64,000 nt of DNA from Rehmannia glutinosa (Eukaryota > Streptophyta > Magnoliopsida > Lamiales > Orobanchaceae): NCBI GenBank assembly GCA_016081115.2, contig JABTTQ020001484.1, positions 248,001 through 312,000 on the forward strand, read 5' to 3'. Below, in pieces: positions 1 through 10,074 of the stretch (its first letter is position 1; each line of letters starts with the position of its first letter). The notes under the pieces were generated by a model. The model saw only the letters and a program-made list of their open reading frames with translations, did not search any database and was not told where the DNA came from. The translations under genes were made by a program, and so were the position numbers.

Positions 1-158
1 AAGCCCAGATCCTTAGAGGAGTTTCAAACTCAGAGGCGGTCAAGGTTTTGAGAGATATGACTCTCTACCCAAGCCACGGGATATGTCTTTGGGAGAAAGG
101 TCTCGAAGTGTGTAACCTAGATGATGTGCAACAGAGTTCCAACAGACACTCAACTTGA

Positions 159-611
159 AAAGCAAAAACTCCAGTACAGTACACTCCCAGAGGAGGAGCT
201 GAGTCGGGAAGAGGAAGGGGAAGATCCAGTGGAAGTGGAAGGGGAAGATCCAATGGAAGTGGAAGAGGCAGAGGTTCTCGACCACAACCAAATCCTCAGG
301 ATATCAAGTATATTGATCCGCAGAAGAAAGGGATCACATACTGGGCTAGATATGATTATCTTGCTTACTTGGAAGTTGCTCGCAAGAATGCTGAAGCTGT
401 GAGAAGGCAAGAAGCTGAAAATGAACATACGACACGTGAATGGGAGGAAAGGCAGCGTAGGGATGATCCTGCTGCAAGGCATGCGTATGAGAAGAAGAAG
501 AGGGATGAAGAGCTGACGAGGACAGAAGAAGAGCAGAAGATGAAGAGAGAAAAAGGAAACAACCAAGGCGTTGAAGATGGCTGCAACCCCTTTATGTATT
601 TTACTTTGTAA
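159..611 (+). CDS. 3'-terminal ORF fragment of an LTR retrotransposon, function unknown
   Basis: A frame open from just after a stop at 156-158 to a TAA at 609-611, with no clear ATG, so it is probably the C-terminal part of a longer or broken ORF. The first third (about 195-295) encodes a Gly/Ser/Arg-rich tract of GSGRGR-type repeats built from imperfect DNA repeats. The rest is highly charged (motifs such as YWARYDYLAYLEV, then EWEERQRRDD and KKKRDEEL) and should form a long helix or coiled coil. It lies about 240 bp upstream of the polypurine tract and LTR start at 861, so it sits last before the 3' LTR. The RGG-like tract suggests RNA binding, which is inference only. I do not recognise the family; an extra 3' ORF of a copia element or a gag remnant are both possible. 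Confidence 0.4.
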   Translation, partial: KAKTPVQYTPRGGAESGRGRGRSSGSGRGRSNGSGRGRGSRPQPNPQDIKYIDPQKKGITYWARYDYLAYLEVARKNAEAVRRQEAENEHTTREWEERQRRDDPAARHAYEKKKRDEELTRTEEEQKMKREKGNNQGVEDGCNPFMYFTL

Positions 612-847
612 ATACACAGTTGTAAGTTCTTTGTAAGTTAGCTGTTAGCTCTGATACCTTCCTTGTAAGTTTTCTCTGATACTTGTTGTATTTCAATAAA
701 TGTATAGAGTATATTTGTTAATGCTTGACTTTGTAAAGGACAAGAATGTTATGATCAATAAAATTGATTATTTAAAGCATATATTCTTTATGTTTTGCCT
801 TTGCTTGTGTTTTCTTTGTTTATTTTATTTAAGTTTTGGCATCATCA

Positions 848-860
848 AAAAGGGGGAAAT
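848..860 (+). other. Polypurine tract of LTR element L1
   Basis: A run of A and G (AAAAAGGGGGAAAT, following ATCATC) lies immediately before the LTR start TGTTGGG at 861. Its position and composition are those of the plus-strand primer of an LTR retrotransposon, which makes the LTR that follows the 3' LTR. Confidence 0.75.
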
Positions 861-2308
861 TGTTGGGAAATTTATTTGTAAGATTTTAATGATACCATGT
901 AAAACTTAGACTAGGAAGTTGGCACCCCATTTTCCTTGGAATTCTATGTTGTAATATATAGGACTGAAAGAGCTGAGTAAAGTCAACTATGTCAAAGAGT
1001 GCAATAAGTTAACTGCAGACTAGAGTGAAGACTCCGCTATGTGTCAGCTGAGTATGGCCAAGATGGAAGACAAGGACTCGACTGAAGGAGAGCCAACTGA
1101 GGAATAGTTGTGTGAAGTATGAGGAAGTGTCAGTCAAGTCAGTGAAAGAAGCCAAGTCTAACAGTTAAAGTGACAGTTGAGTCATTCCCATGATTGGAGC
1201 AAACTCAAGTCAAATGGGTAAAGGCAGCAGTCAAGTCAAGACAACTGACATTGATCCGTTGGAATAAATTCAAGGATATTAATTGATATAGTAATACATC
1301 CAAGTTTCCAGGTCTTAAAGTGTTTGGCCCAGAAACATGCAAAAGGAATAAACTAATGTGAAACATTGGAGCATGTGTCAGGCCCTGTAAAGCTACATAG
1401 CCATCTACTACGAGGAAGGGTCAACATCACAAATGCTGCAGACCAAGAAAAGACAAGCCAACGAACAAGAAGTGTCATTTGAAAATAGTCTACCTCTTCA
1501 ACGAGCAAATTTTCAAATGAGCACTATAAAAGACTAAGGAAGCATTTGAGAAAAGGTCACCTGAACCTGGAAAATCAATCTATCAAGCAATATTCAAGCA
1601 AGCATAACCTGCAATATTCTCAAAGCTTATCAAAGAATTCCTCAAGCCTGAAACTCAAAGGAACTCGATCCAACACACGCTGTGAATGAAAGAATACTTC
1701 AACCAGTTGAAGAAGAAAAGTTTAAAGAACAAAAAGGGTCTACTCTCCAAGTTGAAGGAGCTGTAGAAAGGTTCAAGATCGAACCAGGAGTTTCAAGTTT
1801 GTTGGAAGACTGTGTGATCAATTCCAAAGACTTGAATGGTGCTAAAGTAGCAACGCAGCTGTCTTGTGAAGAAGCTGAGTCGCAGGAGAAGCCAGATGTG
1901 TGATCAATGTTGTCTCTAGATTGAGAACTACTTTGTAACTTAATTTGTGACCTAGTGGATTCCTCCAAGAGCTGGAGAAGAGTGGATTAGAGTAAATACC
2001 CCATCCTAGAACCACTACAAATTTGTTTGTGTCATTTACTTTCAGCATTTACTTTCTAGCTTATATTTTCATCTCTGCTGATAAGTTATATTGCTTTTCA
2101 ACTGATAATAACAAGTGCTAAAACAAGTGTTAAAAATGAGCTTTAAATTAACAAAGAGTGTTAAGTCTTCCGCTGTTAAAAACCAAATCATCTAAAAGTT
2201 AAGTTTTAGCTGACGCAACTAAGTTATACTATCAACATCTCAGTCGAGTCTGTTGAGTGGGTAACTTTCCTGGAGAAAGCCAACCTAGCTGGTATGCATC
2301 AAGAATCG
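861..2308 (+). repeat. LTR of family L1, left part (interrupted)
   Basis: Starts TGTTGGGAAATTT right after the polypurine tract. It aligns along its length with the reverse complement of the solo LTR at 51714-53250 and, from about 1704 onward, with 6328-7587. Homology stops near 2308 and resumes at 5561, where a minus-strand gypsy derivative has inserted. Without the insert the LTR is about 1.55 kb, close to the 1537 bp of the solo copy. Its 1000-1300 part is full of variants of AGTCAAGTCA and AGTTGAGTC, a loose short-motif array in the likely U3 promoter. Confidence 0.8.
1525..1532 (+). promoter_or_regulatory. TATA box in L1 LTR
   Basis: TATAAAAG, preceded by GCAC, about 665 bp into the LTR. 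The same box occurs at the equivalent place in the solo LTR (reverse complement at 52595-52602). The transcript start, and so the U3/R border, would be expected about 30 bp downstream. Confidence 0.55.
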
Positions 2309-3228
2309 TAATCTTGTCTGATTGCATATTGCATTGCATTTAGGACTACGTGTAGAAGCACTTGCATTTCAATTTTCGAAAAAAAAAATTTGACTTTTGT
2401 TTTATTTTTTCGATTTTAGTTAATTTTTGTTTTAGCACGTTTATCGTTTTACCACGTTTAATTGCTTTTGTGTGTGGTTTTTAATTCAGCTCGTATGCCC
2501 AGCTCCCTATGATTTTACTATGAATATTTTATGGAATGAGATAACATACTTGTGGGAAAAATGTAATAAATTCTTAGGAGGAAAGTTTATTTGCTTGGCA
2601 TTTATTAAGAAAATTGGGTATTTGAGCATGTTGCGAAAAATAAGCTTGTGAGCTTTTGGGCCTTAAATTGCTTTATATTATGCAGACTTATTTTTTTCTT
2701 GAGTGTGTCATTCATGATTGATAGAACTCTAGAACTTGTTCGCCAAAAATTGTTTTGGTTCATACAACTGCAAGTGTACAGTGTAGTTTATAGAATAATG
2801 GCAAGCAAGTTCGTATTCCTCCTAAGAAAAAAATAAGTCTCCATAATATAAAGCAATTTAGGGCCCAAAAGCTCACAGGCTTATTTTTCGCAACATGCTC
2901 AAATACCCAATTTTCTTAATAAATGCCAAGCAAATAAACTTTCCGCCTAAGAATTTATTACATTATTCCCACAAGTATGTTATTTCATGCTATAAAATAT
3001 TCATAGTAAAATCATAGGGAGCTGGGCATTCGAGCTGAATTAAAAACCACACACAAAAGCAATTAAACGTGCTAAAGCGATAAACGTGCTAAAACAAAAA
3101 TTAACTAAAATCGAAAAAATAAAACAAAAATCGAATTTTTTTTTTCGAAAATTGAAATGCAAGTGCTTCTACATGCAGTCTTAAATGCAATGCAATATGC
3201 AACAGTACAAGATTACGCATTCTTGACA
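2299..3228. repeat. Long inverted repeat, arms of about 400 bp
   Basis: The left arm (2299-2703) reads on the reverse strand as the right arm (2820-3226), with scattered mismatches and small indels. Both outer ends contain TCAAGAAT followed by CGTAATCTTGT; both inner ends contain AAGAAAAAAATAAGTCT. The ~115-nt spacer is not random: it holds the LTR end described at 2733-2821. The arms are too diverged to be a fresh artefact. A transcript through this region would fold into a long hairpin. Confidence 0.85.
2733..2821 (-). repeat. LTR 3'-end fragment in the hairpin loop
   Basis: These 89 bp repeat 4034-4122 directly with only a few mismatches (both run from AACTTGTTCGCC to GTATTCCTC). At 4034-4122 the sequence is the 3' end of a minus-strand LTR next to its primer binding site. 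The copy here therefore marks the end of the downstream LTR of the same element, joined to unrelated upstream sequence. Confidence 0.75.
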
Positions 3229-3686
3229 ACCCCCAAACTTAAAATATGCTTCGTCCCGAACATATGAGGAAATTATCAAAAGAAAAGAGGAATGCATAAT
3301 AAGTACTTACATGGATGTTCCGATGAAGCCGGGAGCTCGTCCGTCAATTCGAAACTGAAGGAGCAGATCGTACGGTCAGGTCATGTGCGTCCACATGCCC
3401 GTGAGCGTCTGGTTTTTTTTTCTATTTTTTAAAAAAAAATTCGTTTTTTTTTTTTCAAATTTTTTTTTCAAATTTTTTTCGTTTTTTTTAGTTTTCTTTT
3501 CCAATTTTTTTTTTCAAAAAATTTGTTTTTTGTTTTTTTTTTCCAAATTTTTTTTTTCAAAAAAAATTTTTTCCGCTTTTTTTTTTCAATTTGGTTTTCT
3601 TTTTTTTGACCCCCGGGGTTTGTCGCGATGTTTCTTGGGTTGCCTCCCACAAAGCGCTAAGTTTTTCGTCAGCCAGACTCAGATTC

Positions 3687-3878
3687 CTAGCATCGCTTTC
3701 GTTGAACCATGTCGGTTGAAATCATTGAGCCCTCGTATTCTGTACCATCCATCAGACGAATGGCGTTGCTCTGTTTTCTCGGATTAAGTATCGCTTGGGA
3801 ATTTGTCCTTTTGATGTTGGCCTCCCACTGCAGCAGCGATTTGGGCTTCTTGTATCTCCAAAGATTCCAGTCTCGCAC
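3687..3878 (-). pseudogene. Short residual ORF in the gypsy derivative
   Basis: A 63-codon minus-strand frame, the only sizeable frame in the interior free of homopolymer runs. It encodes a basic peptide (motifs LLQWEANI and RLMDGTEYEG) ending about 40 bp before the post-pol motif. I see no retroviral domain. It may be the last remnant of a larger ORF or a chance frame; nothing indicates that it is expressed. Confidence 0.2.
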
Positions 3879-4014
3879 TCAACAAAAACGATATTAGAAA
3901 CGAAGAAGAAAGAAAAAAAACCGAAAAAGAATAAAATAAAAAAATATTTACAAAAAATATGCTTCAATTAAGATTGAACTACTTATTACTATATCTAAGT
4001 AGAATCTAATCAAT

Positions 4015-4035
4015 CCCCGGCAATGGCGCCAAAAA
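4015..4035 (-). other. Primer binding site of the gypsy derivative
   Basis: On the minus strand the LTR end GGCGAACA is followed within two bases by TTTTTGGCGCCATTGCCGGG. This closely matches the site at 14360-14380 of the Athila-like element (TTTTGGCGCCGTTGCCGGG), so both use the same type of tRNA primer. Confidence 0.75.
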
Positions 4036-4037
4036 CT

Positions 4038-5560
4038 TGTTCGCCAAAAATTATTTTGGTTCATACAACTGCAAGTATACAGTGTAGTTTATAGAATAAT
4101 GGCAAGCAAGGTCGTATTCCTCAGGGATTAAAGCTCGAAACACTTAGACTATAATAACATCGTATTCCAATTTTATTGAAGCAACCAAAAATCAAGTTAC
4201 TAAAATCAAAAATAAAGAAAAATAAATAAGAAATAAATTTGTGAACCCCACAAGTCTTTTCAACATCTTTAGGAGCAACCTTAGGCACATAATCTCAACA
4301 TGTTTCTTCAATATTAAATGCGAATAAAATTTTAAAAACCAATTCATGCAATTCTATGTGTTCAAATTCCTAAATTCATTTACTCCCCTGGTCAGGTGGT
4401 GCGTAAACAGTTGATTAATAAAAATTGTAGTCCTCTCGGATCGTTATAATTTTTATTAACTCCAAAAATATTTGTGAATTAAATGACTCCCCACAAACAC
4501 GCTTGTCACACATGTTTCATGTCTGAATTCGTTTTCGTCTTCTAAAACTCACTTGGTCGGATTATGGACTAGAAGTATGACATGCAAATTATTGGCCAAA
4601 TAAAAAGCAATTATAAATAAGCACTCGAATTCATAAAATAGAATGCATGAATTAATTAAGAAAACAAATAATCATATTTAATATAAATCCACAGTTTTGA
4701 TTATGCCCCTAAGATCCGAAAAATATGCCAAACATTGATTACAAACTCATAGACAAATCTGAATCAATATTTAGACATCATATAAGCACAGACAAGAGTT
4801 CTTAGACATAGAAAGAAAACCACTTCTTGTCAGGATGGATTCTCCCTCCAAGCCCTCGAAGCTCTTGTGCTCCCTAGATGCGAAAACCTCGTGGTGTTCT
4901 TCGCGACCTAGCTATTTGCTCTCAGAAGCTCTTCGATTCTCTGGTTCCTGTGTTATTTGATGTGTTTTGTATGTAGAGAATGATGTATGGAATGATGATT
5001 TTTCGTGCATAGCCTTGGGTCCCTTTTATAGATGCTTGGAGAGATCACTTGCAGAGTTTGAGTAGGAAAATGAGACCAATTCAGCCCCAGTTACGTTGCA
5101 TGACCGTGTAACCCACACTGCCGGGTCATGCGATCCGAATTTGATCTCAAGGTCTTCATAAAGGTTGTAGATATTTCTCTTAGCTTTCCATGGCCAATTG
5201 AATAACCTCAATATCAATTTTGTAGAGGACGCTATGGCCAAATTACTGAACCCTGCCAGTGCTGGAAACTGTTAGCGCGTTTTGACGTTTTTGAAGGAAA
5301 ATTCCTTTTGTTTGACCTTCCATGCTTCTCTCCTTCATATTTTTGCTCGTACATTAGCTCTTGACCTCTACTTTAGAACGTGATATCTCTTTTTATCCAA
5401 TTTAGCTCCATTTTCTGCAAAATTCACAAGAGTACGCAGTATCACGCCCAACAAGGGAAACCAAGCAAAACATATTGAATATGCGTGCAAATGCATCAAA
5501 TATATATCAGTTTAAGCCCTCAAATGCACGTATATTTTACACCCATCACTATCCCCTAAG
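4038..5560 (-). repeat. 5' LTR of the minus-strand gypsy derivative
   Basis: Begins on the minus strand close to GGGGATAGTGATGGGTG (near 5560-5545) and ends in GGCGAACA at 4038, next to the primer binding site. About 1.52 kb. Only its last ~90 bp recurs in the element's other LTR-like unit (2733-2821), so the two ends are not a normal matched LTR pair. The outer border is uncertain by a few bases. Confidence 0.65.
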
Positions 5561-5666
5561 GACTTAGCTGATTTGCATCAACTCTATTGAATTATTAAAA
5601 AGGACTAAAAAGTTAAAATTTGGTAAGGTATATTCAATCCCCCTTCTAAACTTTACACCACACCCC
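5561..5666 (+). repeat. LTR of family L1, right remainder
   Basis: Resumes the L1 LTR after the gypsy insertion. It aligns with the ends of the other two copies (motifs AAAGGACTAAAA, TTGGTAAGGT, TTCAACCCC-like, CACACCCCT). The final bases found in the others (GGACCTACA) are missing; a hAT-type terminus takes over inside the sequence CCCCTAGGGA. Confidence 0.75.
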
Positions 5667-6327
5667 TAGGGATCTATTGGCGGGTCTGAGATGGGTTCGG
5701 CTAAATCCAGGACCCGTCCTACCAAGAAAATTCTGACCGGGACCCACCCCATCCGCCACGAAACCCGCTCTACCCCGTCTTGCCATGGACCCATAACCCG
5801 GCGGGTCTGACCCACTGGACTCGTCCAAAAAAATTTAAACCAGTAAGGCAGTAACCCCTGTGCTCATGATGATGCTTCTGTGTTTTTACACTTCAAATTT
5901 ATCATTAGCAAAATGATATAAAAAAAGGGTTTTGAACAACTAGTAAATAAAACAATTCTCATAAATTGCATAACTGAAAAATCACTTGCTAACTAAAGAG
6001 AAGAGGAGATGTTGAGATGTTGATTGTTGAGTCACGCCATAGAAATTGGAAGAAAGAGCTAAAATCCAAGTTGAGTATCATCTTGTAAAATGTGAAAATT
6101 AAAAGAATTAGCCATAACTATTTTTTAAATTAAAAAATATATATTTATACATACAGGGCGGGTTCGGGGCAGGTCCAGCTAAACCCGTTGCTCGTCCTGG
6201 ACCTGGCGGGTTTTGGTCAAATGGGTCCATAACCCACCCCAGACCCGTTTGACCAGGTTTAGACCCGCCCCTAACAGGGCGGATTCAATGCGGAGATGGG
6301 TTTCGACCCGCCCTATTGCCATCCCTA
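5667..6327. mobile_element. hAT-type nonautonomous element, copy A
   Basis: The right end reads TATTGCCATCCCTA and the left end TAGGGATCTATTGGCGGG; inverted, they give a TIR near TAGGGATGGCAATAGGGCGGG. Subterminal zones are rich in GGCGGG/CCCGCC and GACCCG on both sides of an AT-rich core. Same family as the elements at 46462-46997 and 24536-25230, which have clean 8-bp duplications. Here the flanks (CACACCCC and GTTGAAGA) do not match, so the insertion was followed by rearrangement. No transposase is present. Confidence 0.7.
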
Positions 6328-7587
6328 GTTGAAGAGAAAAATCTTGTTTCATGAATAAGGGGTCTACTCTCCATGGTTGAAGGAGGTGTAGTAAGGTTCC
6401 AGATCAAACCAGAAGCTTTGAACATGTTGGAGGGCAGTGTGAACAAATCCAAAGGTTTGAAGAAGCTGAAGAAGCAGGTTGCCGTCTTGTGAAGAAGTTG
6501 AGTCCCAGGAGAAGCTAGCTGTGTGATGAAAGCTGTCTTGGACTGTAACCATTTTGTAACAAAGTCACCGTTACATTAGTAGATTCCTCCAGGGGTTGGA
6601 GAAGAGTGGATTAGAGGAATTACCCCATCCTCGAACTACTATAAATTGCATGTGTCTTCGGAGACGGATCCAGAAACTTTTTATAAGGGGGGCACAAAAT
6701 AAATACGACACTAAAATACATCATATTAATATTATTGGTGACACACTTTGTTATATTTTAACCTAATTAATATATAATTTATAAAAATTTGTATAACACT
6801 CTATTAATGTTATATAACACCATTTACACTTTTTAATAATGTTATATAATATTTCTTAATTGATAATGTTTTAGTGCTTTATAAACTATAATTTAGGGCA
6901 CATTATTAATTTATTAAATTAAAACACTTTTATAAATCAGTGTTATTAGTGTTTTATAAATTATAGCATTTTTATAAAGTATAATGTTATTACTGTTATA
7001 ATTTGGGCACATATTAACTTAATGTTATATAATTTATTATGCTATAATATTAAAATTGTATATTGATTTTTCTTTTAAAATTATTAATTTATAACTTTGT
7101 ACATAAATTAGTAGTTTTATATATTTAAATAGGGTTGCATAAATAATTATATTAAAAAAATCTATGGGGGCACGTGCCCCCATACTAGGACACATAGGTC
7201 CGTCTACGTGTATCTTTTACATTCAGCATACTTACTCTCTTGCTTATCTTTAGAATTGATGTTTGTTAATTTGCTAAGTCAACTTATAATAACCTAGCTT
7301 AAACAAGTGTTGAACTTACTCAAAACTAAGGGTGAAAGTCTTCCACTGTTAAAAACCAAGTCAACTGTATTTTTACAGTGTTAACTGAATCAACTGAGTT
7401 ATACTATCAACAGTTCAATCGAGTTTGTTGAGTGACTAATTCTGTTGTGTAAGTCAACTTAGCTGTCCAGCAAGAACTTAGCAGACTTGAGTCAACTCTG
7501 AATTTATTAAAAGGACTAAAAACGAAAAATTGGTAAAATCTATTCAACCCCCCTCTAGACTTTATTTATCACCTCATAGGACCTACA
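6328..7587 (+). repeat. Second L1 LTR copy, 5'-truncated
   Basis: Begins at the position equivalent to 1704 in the first LTR (GTTGAAGAGAAAAATC, GGGTCTACTCTCC) and runs to the normal LTR end GGACCTACA at 7587. The first ~840 bp are missing. It carries a MITE (6661-7206). Two partial copies of one LTR in direct order point to a deletion or recombination between LTRs. Confidence 0.75.
6661..7206. mobile_element. Noncoding TIR element (MITE) inside the LTR
   Basis: Ends GAGACGGATCCAGAA and, inverted from the right, TAGACGGACCTATG; further in, GGGGGGCAC mirrors GTGCCCCCAT. It interrupts the LTR between GTGTCTT and GTGTATCTT, a probable but imperfect 8-9 bp duplication. The interior is AT-rich and noncoding. 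Near the right end is the perfect 20-bp palindrome ATGGGGGCACGTGCCCCCAT (7164-7183). Confidence 0.65.
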
Positions 7588-7902
7588 GTTGTCGTTTCAT
7601 ACACAAAACATAGCGATGAATTATAGTTTGTCGCTAAATAAGTAATATTAAATACTTTAGTGATGCCCATGTCCGTCGCCAAATTAATAATGATAGTGTC
7701 ATTGTTAATCCATTGTCAATATTAATTTGATGCAATTTTTACCAACAACATAACGGCGAATGAGTATTTGTCGGTATTGTGTCGTTATTACGTCATTATT
7801 GTTTAAATAATTTAGTGACTTATCTGGGCGTAATACTGATGTCTGTCTGTCTCTATTAGCGACGAAAAGTTTTTGTCACTATTTTGCAATTTTCTTGTAG
7901 TG
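7588..7902. mobile_element. CACTA-type transposon terminus
   Basis: Ends at 7902 with CAATTTTCTTGTAGTG, the inverse of the typical plant CACTA terminus CACTACAAGAAAATTG. The 300 bp inside carry repeated GTCGCTAAAT/GGCGA-like motifs as expected of subterminal repeats. The left side abuts the L1 LTR end, so the LTR element probably inserted into this CACTA element; the other half would lie left of the window. Confidence 0.6.
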
Positions 7903-8763
7903 AATATAGTGATACATTTATTCTATGAACTTTTAGGGTGGTGAAGTGCAAATTGATTCAAAATAATTCATTTGTCTCAAAATTATTGTCTTTATTTTCT
8001 TTTTAAAATTGATGCTACTAAAATCTGCGGATCCCTCCAAATCAAGGATTTTAAATAATACTCTAATTTCTTCTCCGATACTAGTAGTTCTTTGAGCTAG
8101 GAACTTGCCCATGATAATTCACCAAAAGTTAGGCGGGTCATAAGGGTTGTCCCAAGGAGGTTTCTCAAACGCTCAAATTAGTCCAGATCGGAGAGAAAAA
8201 ATCTAAAGTAAAGGACAAAGTAATTAAGAGTAGTCCAATGAGAAAGAATACTTACAAATGGGACGAAGAGACCTTTTTTTTACCTGGGTTGATGAGTCGA
8301 ATGAGCCTTGTAGAATAAAATGGGCCGCACGGGCCGAATAATTATATATGCGATCCAGTAATAATTATTAATATTGAATAATTAATTTAGAATTGAATAA
8401 TGCATAAAATAATTAAAATATGAAATATTGGGAAGTCAATTTTGCCCCCAACATAAATACTAGAAAATACTATTTTATTTTAAGAAATACTTTTTTATTT
8501 CTATTTTTGTTTTTCAAAAATTACATTCTTAATTTTTTGCAAATCTATCCGTGAGGATCAATAAAAAAAACATTCACAATTACATTCTCACCTAAAATTC
8601 CACGGTAAATCATTAATTTTAGATCTATTTTTCTAACATGCATGCCCGGAATATAACTTTATATTTCTATAATTAATCGATTGCGTGACGTTGCACCCAA
8701 TCCCCATTATCAGTTGTGGAACCTTAATTAAGGGGCTACCGTTATAGCATGTCTAACATTAGA
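7903..8763. other. AT-rich intergenic DNA, nothing recognised
   Basis: No ORF, RNA gene or transposon end that I can support on either strand. The target duplication ACATTAGA of the next element occupies 8756-8763. Confidence 0.5.
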
Positions 8764-8769
8764 TGGGAA

Positions 8770-8945
8770 AATTGCAAAATTGGTCCTATAACTATAAACA
8801 GTTTGCAATTTCGGTCCTATAACTATTGAATTTGCAAAATTAGTCCTGTAAGTTTGAAAGTTTTTGCAAAATTGGTCCTATGTGTTTTATACCTAAGCAA
8901 TTTCGGTCCTGTAAGTTTCAAGTTGTTGCAAAATTGGTCCCCTAG
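8770..8945. repeat. Subterminal array of TTGCAAAATTGGTCCTATAA units
   Basis: Units of about 35-40 bp alternate TTGCAAAATTGGTCC and GCAATTTCGGTCCTATAA-type sequence with few changes. Clusters like this next to a TIR usually serve as transposase binding sites; the inverse motif recurs at 9705-9765 near the other end. Confidence 0.65.
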
Positions 8946-9297
8946 GGTTATTTCATATTTTCAAAATACCAAGAATACCCTTATGCACATAATTGGCTTA
9001 TTTGACTAAGCGTTTTGCCTAAAATGTTATCAGAGCCCGGGTTTATTAAGAACTTTAAGTTATATTTATCATTTTATATAATTAACAATTGGTGAGGAGA
9101 ATTTTCTCCGAGAAAAATGGATCTGGACGAGTGTTCAAGATGTATACCCTACAGGAGATATCGTCAAATTTTGACGATGTATGCACAAGAACACTAAGAC
9201 AAGATAACATATTGGAATAATCAATATGTTGAAAAAGAACTCGCATGAGCCGATAGAGAAACCTTGAGACAATGCGAAAAACAAGCAGCATATTTTC

Positions 9298-9614
9298 TGG
9301 GTATCACTTCCGTCCCGCAAGTACCCGCCCCGCCCCGCCAAGAATTTTTAGTTGTAAAATGTATTTTAATATATATTTTGCAGATATAATATATATTATA
9401 ATATAATTTTTATGTATTTATATATTATATTTAATATTTACAAATTGATAATAATAAATTTTGTAAATAATATTTTATAAATATATATTTTTTATTTTTT
9501 AATTTAATTTAATTTAAAAGGCGAGCGGGTCGACCCGCCTCGCCCCGTTCTAGGCATGGGGCGGGTCTCGTCCCGCCAACCCGTCCCGACCCGCCCGCCC
9601 CATTGCCATCCCTA
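9298..9614. mobile_element. hAT-type element, copy C (left end degraded)
   Basis: The right end GCCCCATTGCCATCCCTA matches the TIR of the family seen at 46462-46997. Subterminal GGGCGGG/CCCGCC clusters flank an AT-rich core. The left end shows the subterminal CCCGCCCCGCC zone but no clear TIR. It is nested in the larger TIR element. Confidence 0.6.
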
Positions 9615-10074
9615 TAAAATTACTAACTTTAGAAAGATAAATGACCAAAAATCTTTATTTAGCCTTGAAGGGCAAAATTGTGCGAGAACCAAAAGCGCAA
9701 CTTTTAAAGATAAAGGACTAAAATTGCAACTACCCCAAAGTTCTGAGGACTAAAATTGCAATTTACCCAACATTAGATTATAAGGCGGGTTTTATTTTAA
9801 TAGGGCTCATTATTGGTCATTAAATTATAAACAATATTTGTAAATATATATTTTCACTCTATGAATATAATAATATTGAATGGATCGATTATATTGTAAC
9901 CCATCAATAATTTCACAAAATGTGCAATGTCATTGAAATTTAACACAAATTACTTCGGCAAAAACTCCTGTCAGACGGTCTAACGGGCCAAAATCCGTTA
10001 GACGAATTCTAAAACCGACCGGTGGCGTTTATATAATATTCGGGGATCGATGGCATTTTTGTAATTTTTTTGGA

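Larger units (their letters stand above)
2309..5560 (-). mobile_element. Internally deleted, non-autonomous Ty3/gypsy derivative
   Basis: Read on the minus strand: LTR (about 5560 to 4038), primer binding site (4035-4015), a short interior of about 0.8 kb, a polypurine tract (about 3240-3229) and a shorter 3' LTR-like unit ending near 2738. The interior keeps the post-pol motif GGGAGGCAACCCAAG (3648-3634), also seen after pol in the Athila-like element at about 19910, but gag and pol are gone. Long T runs fill 3410-3610. It splits the L1 LTR; short AAG-like sequences on either side (near 2301 and 5558) may be a decayed target duplication. The left end is obscured by the inverted repeat. Confidence 0.65.
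8764..9769. mobile_element. TIR element with perfect 8-bp duplication and subterminal arrays
   Basis: Flanked by identical ACATTAGA (8756-8763 and 9770-9777). TIRs are TGGGAAAATTGCAAAATTGG on the left and, inverted, TGGGTAAATTGCAATTTTAG on the right. An 8-bp duplication suggests the hAT superfamily. The left 190 bp hold five or more units of the type GCAAAATTGGTCCTATAACT; the right end has the inverse GGACTAAAATTGCAA units. No transposase. A second hAT-type element sits inside (about 9298-9614). Confidence 0.8.

Noticed and set aside
3383..3787. 134-codon plus-strand frame full of Phe and Lys
   Set aside because: It is a translation of long T runs in the interior of a gypsy derivative; low complexity explains it fully.
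5646..5828. Gly/Arg-rich minus-strand frame
   Set aside because: Lies over the LTR end and the GC-rich subterminal zone of a hAT-type element.
9030..9300. TATCAGAGCCCGGG near 9030 resembling a copia primer site
   Set aside because: Only part of the site matches, there is no LTR end before it, and no gag follows.
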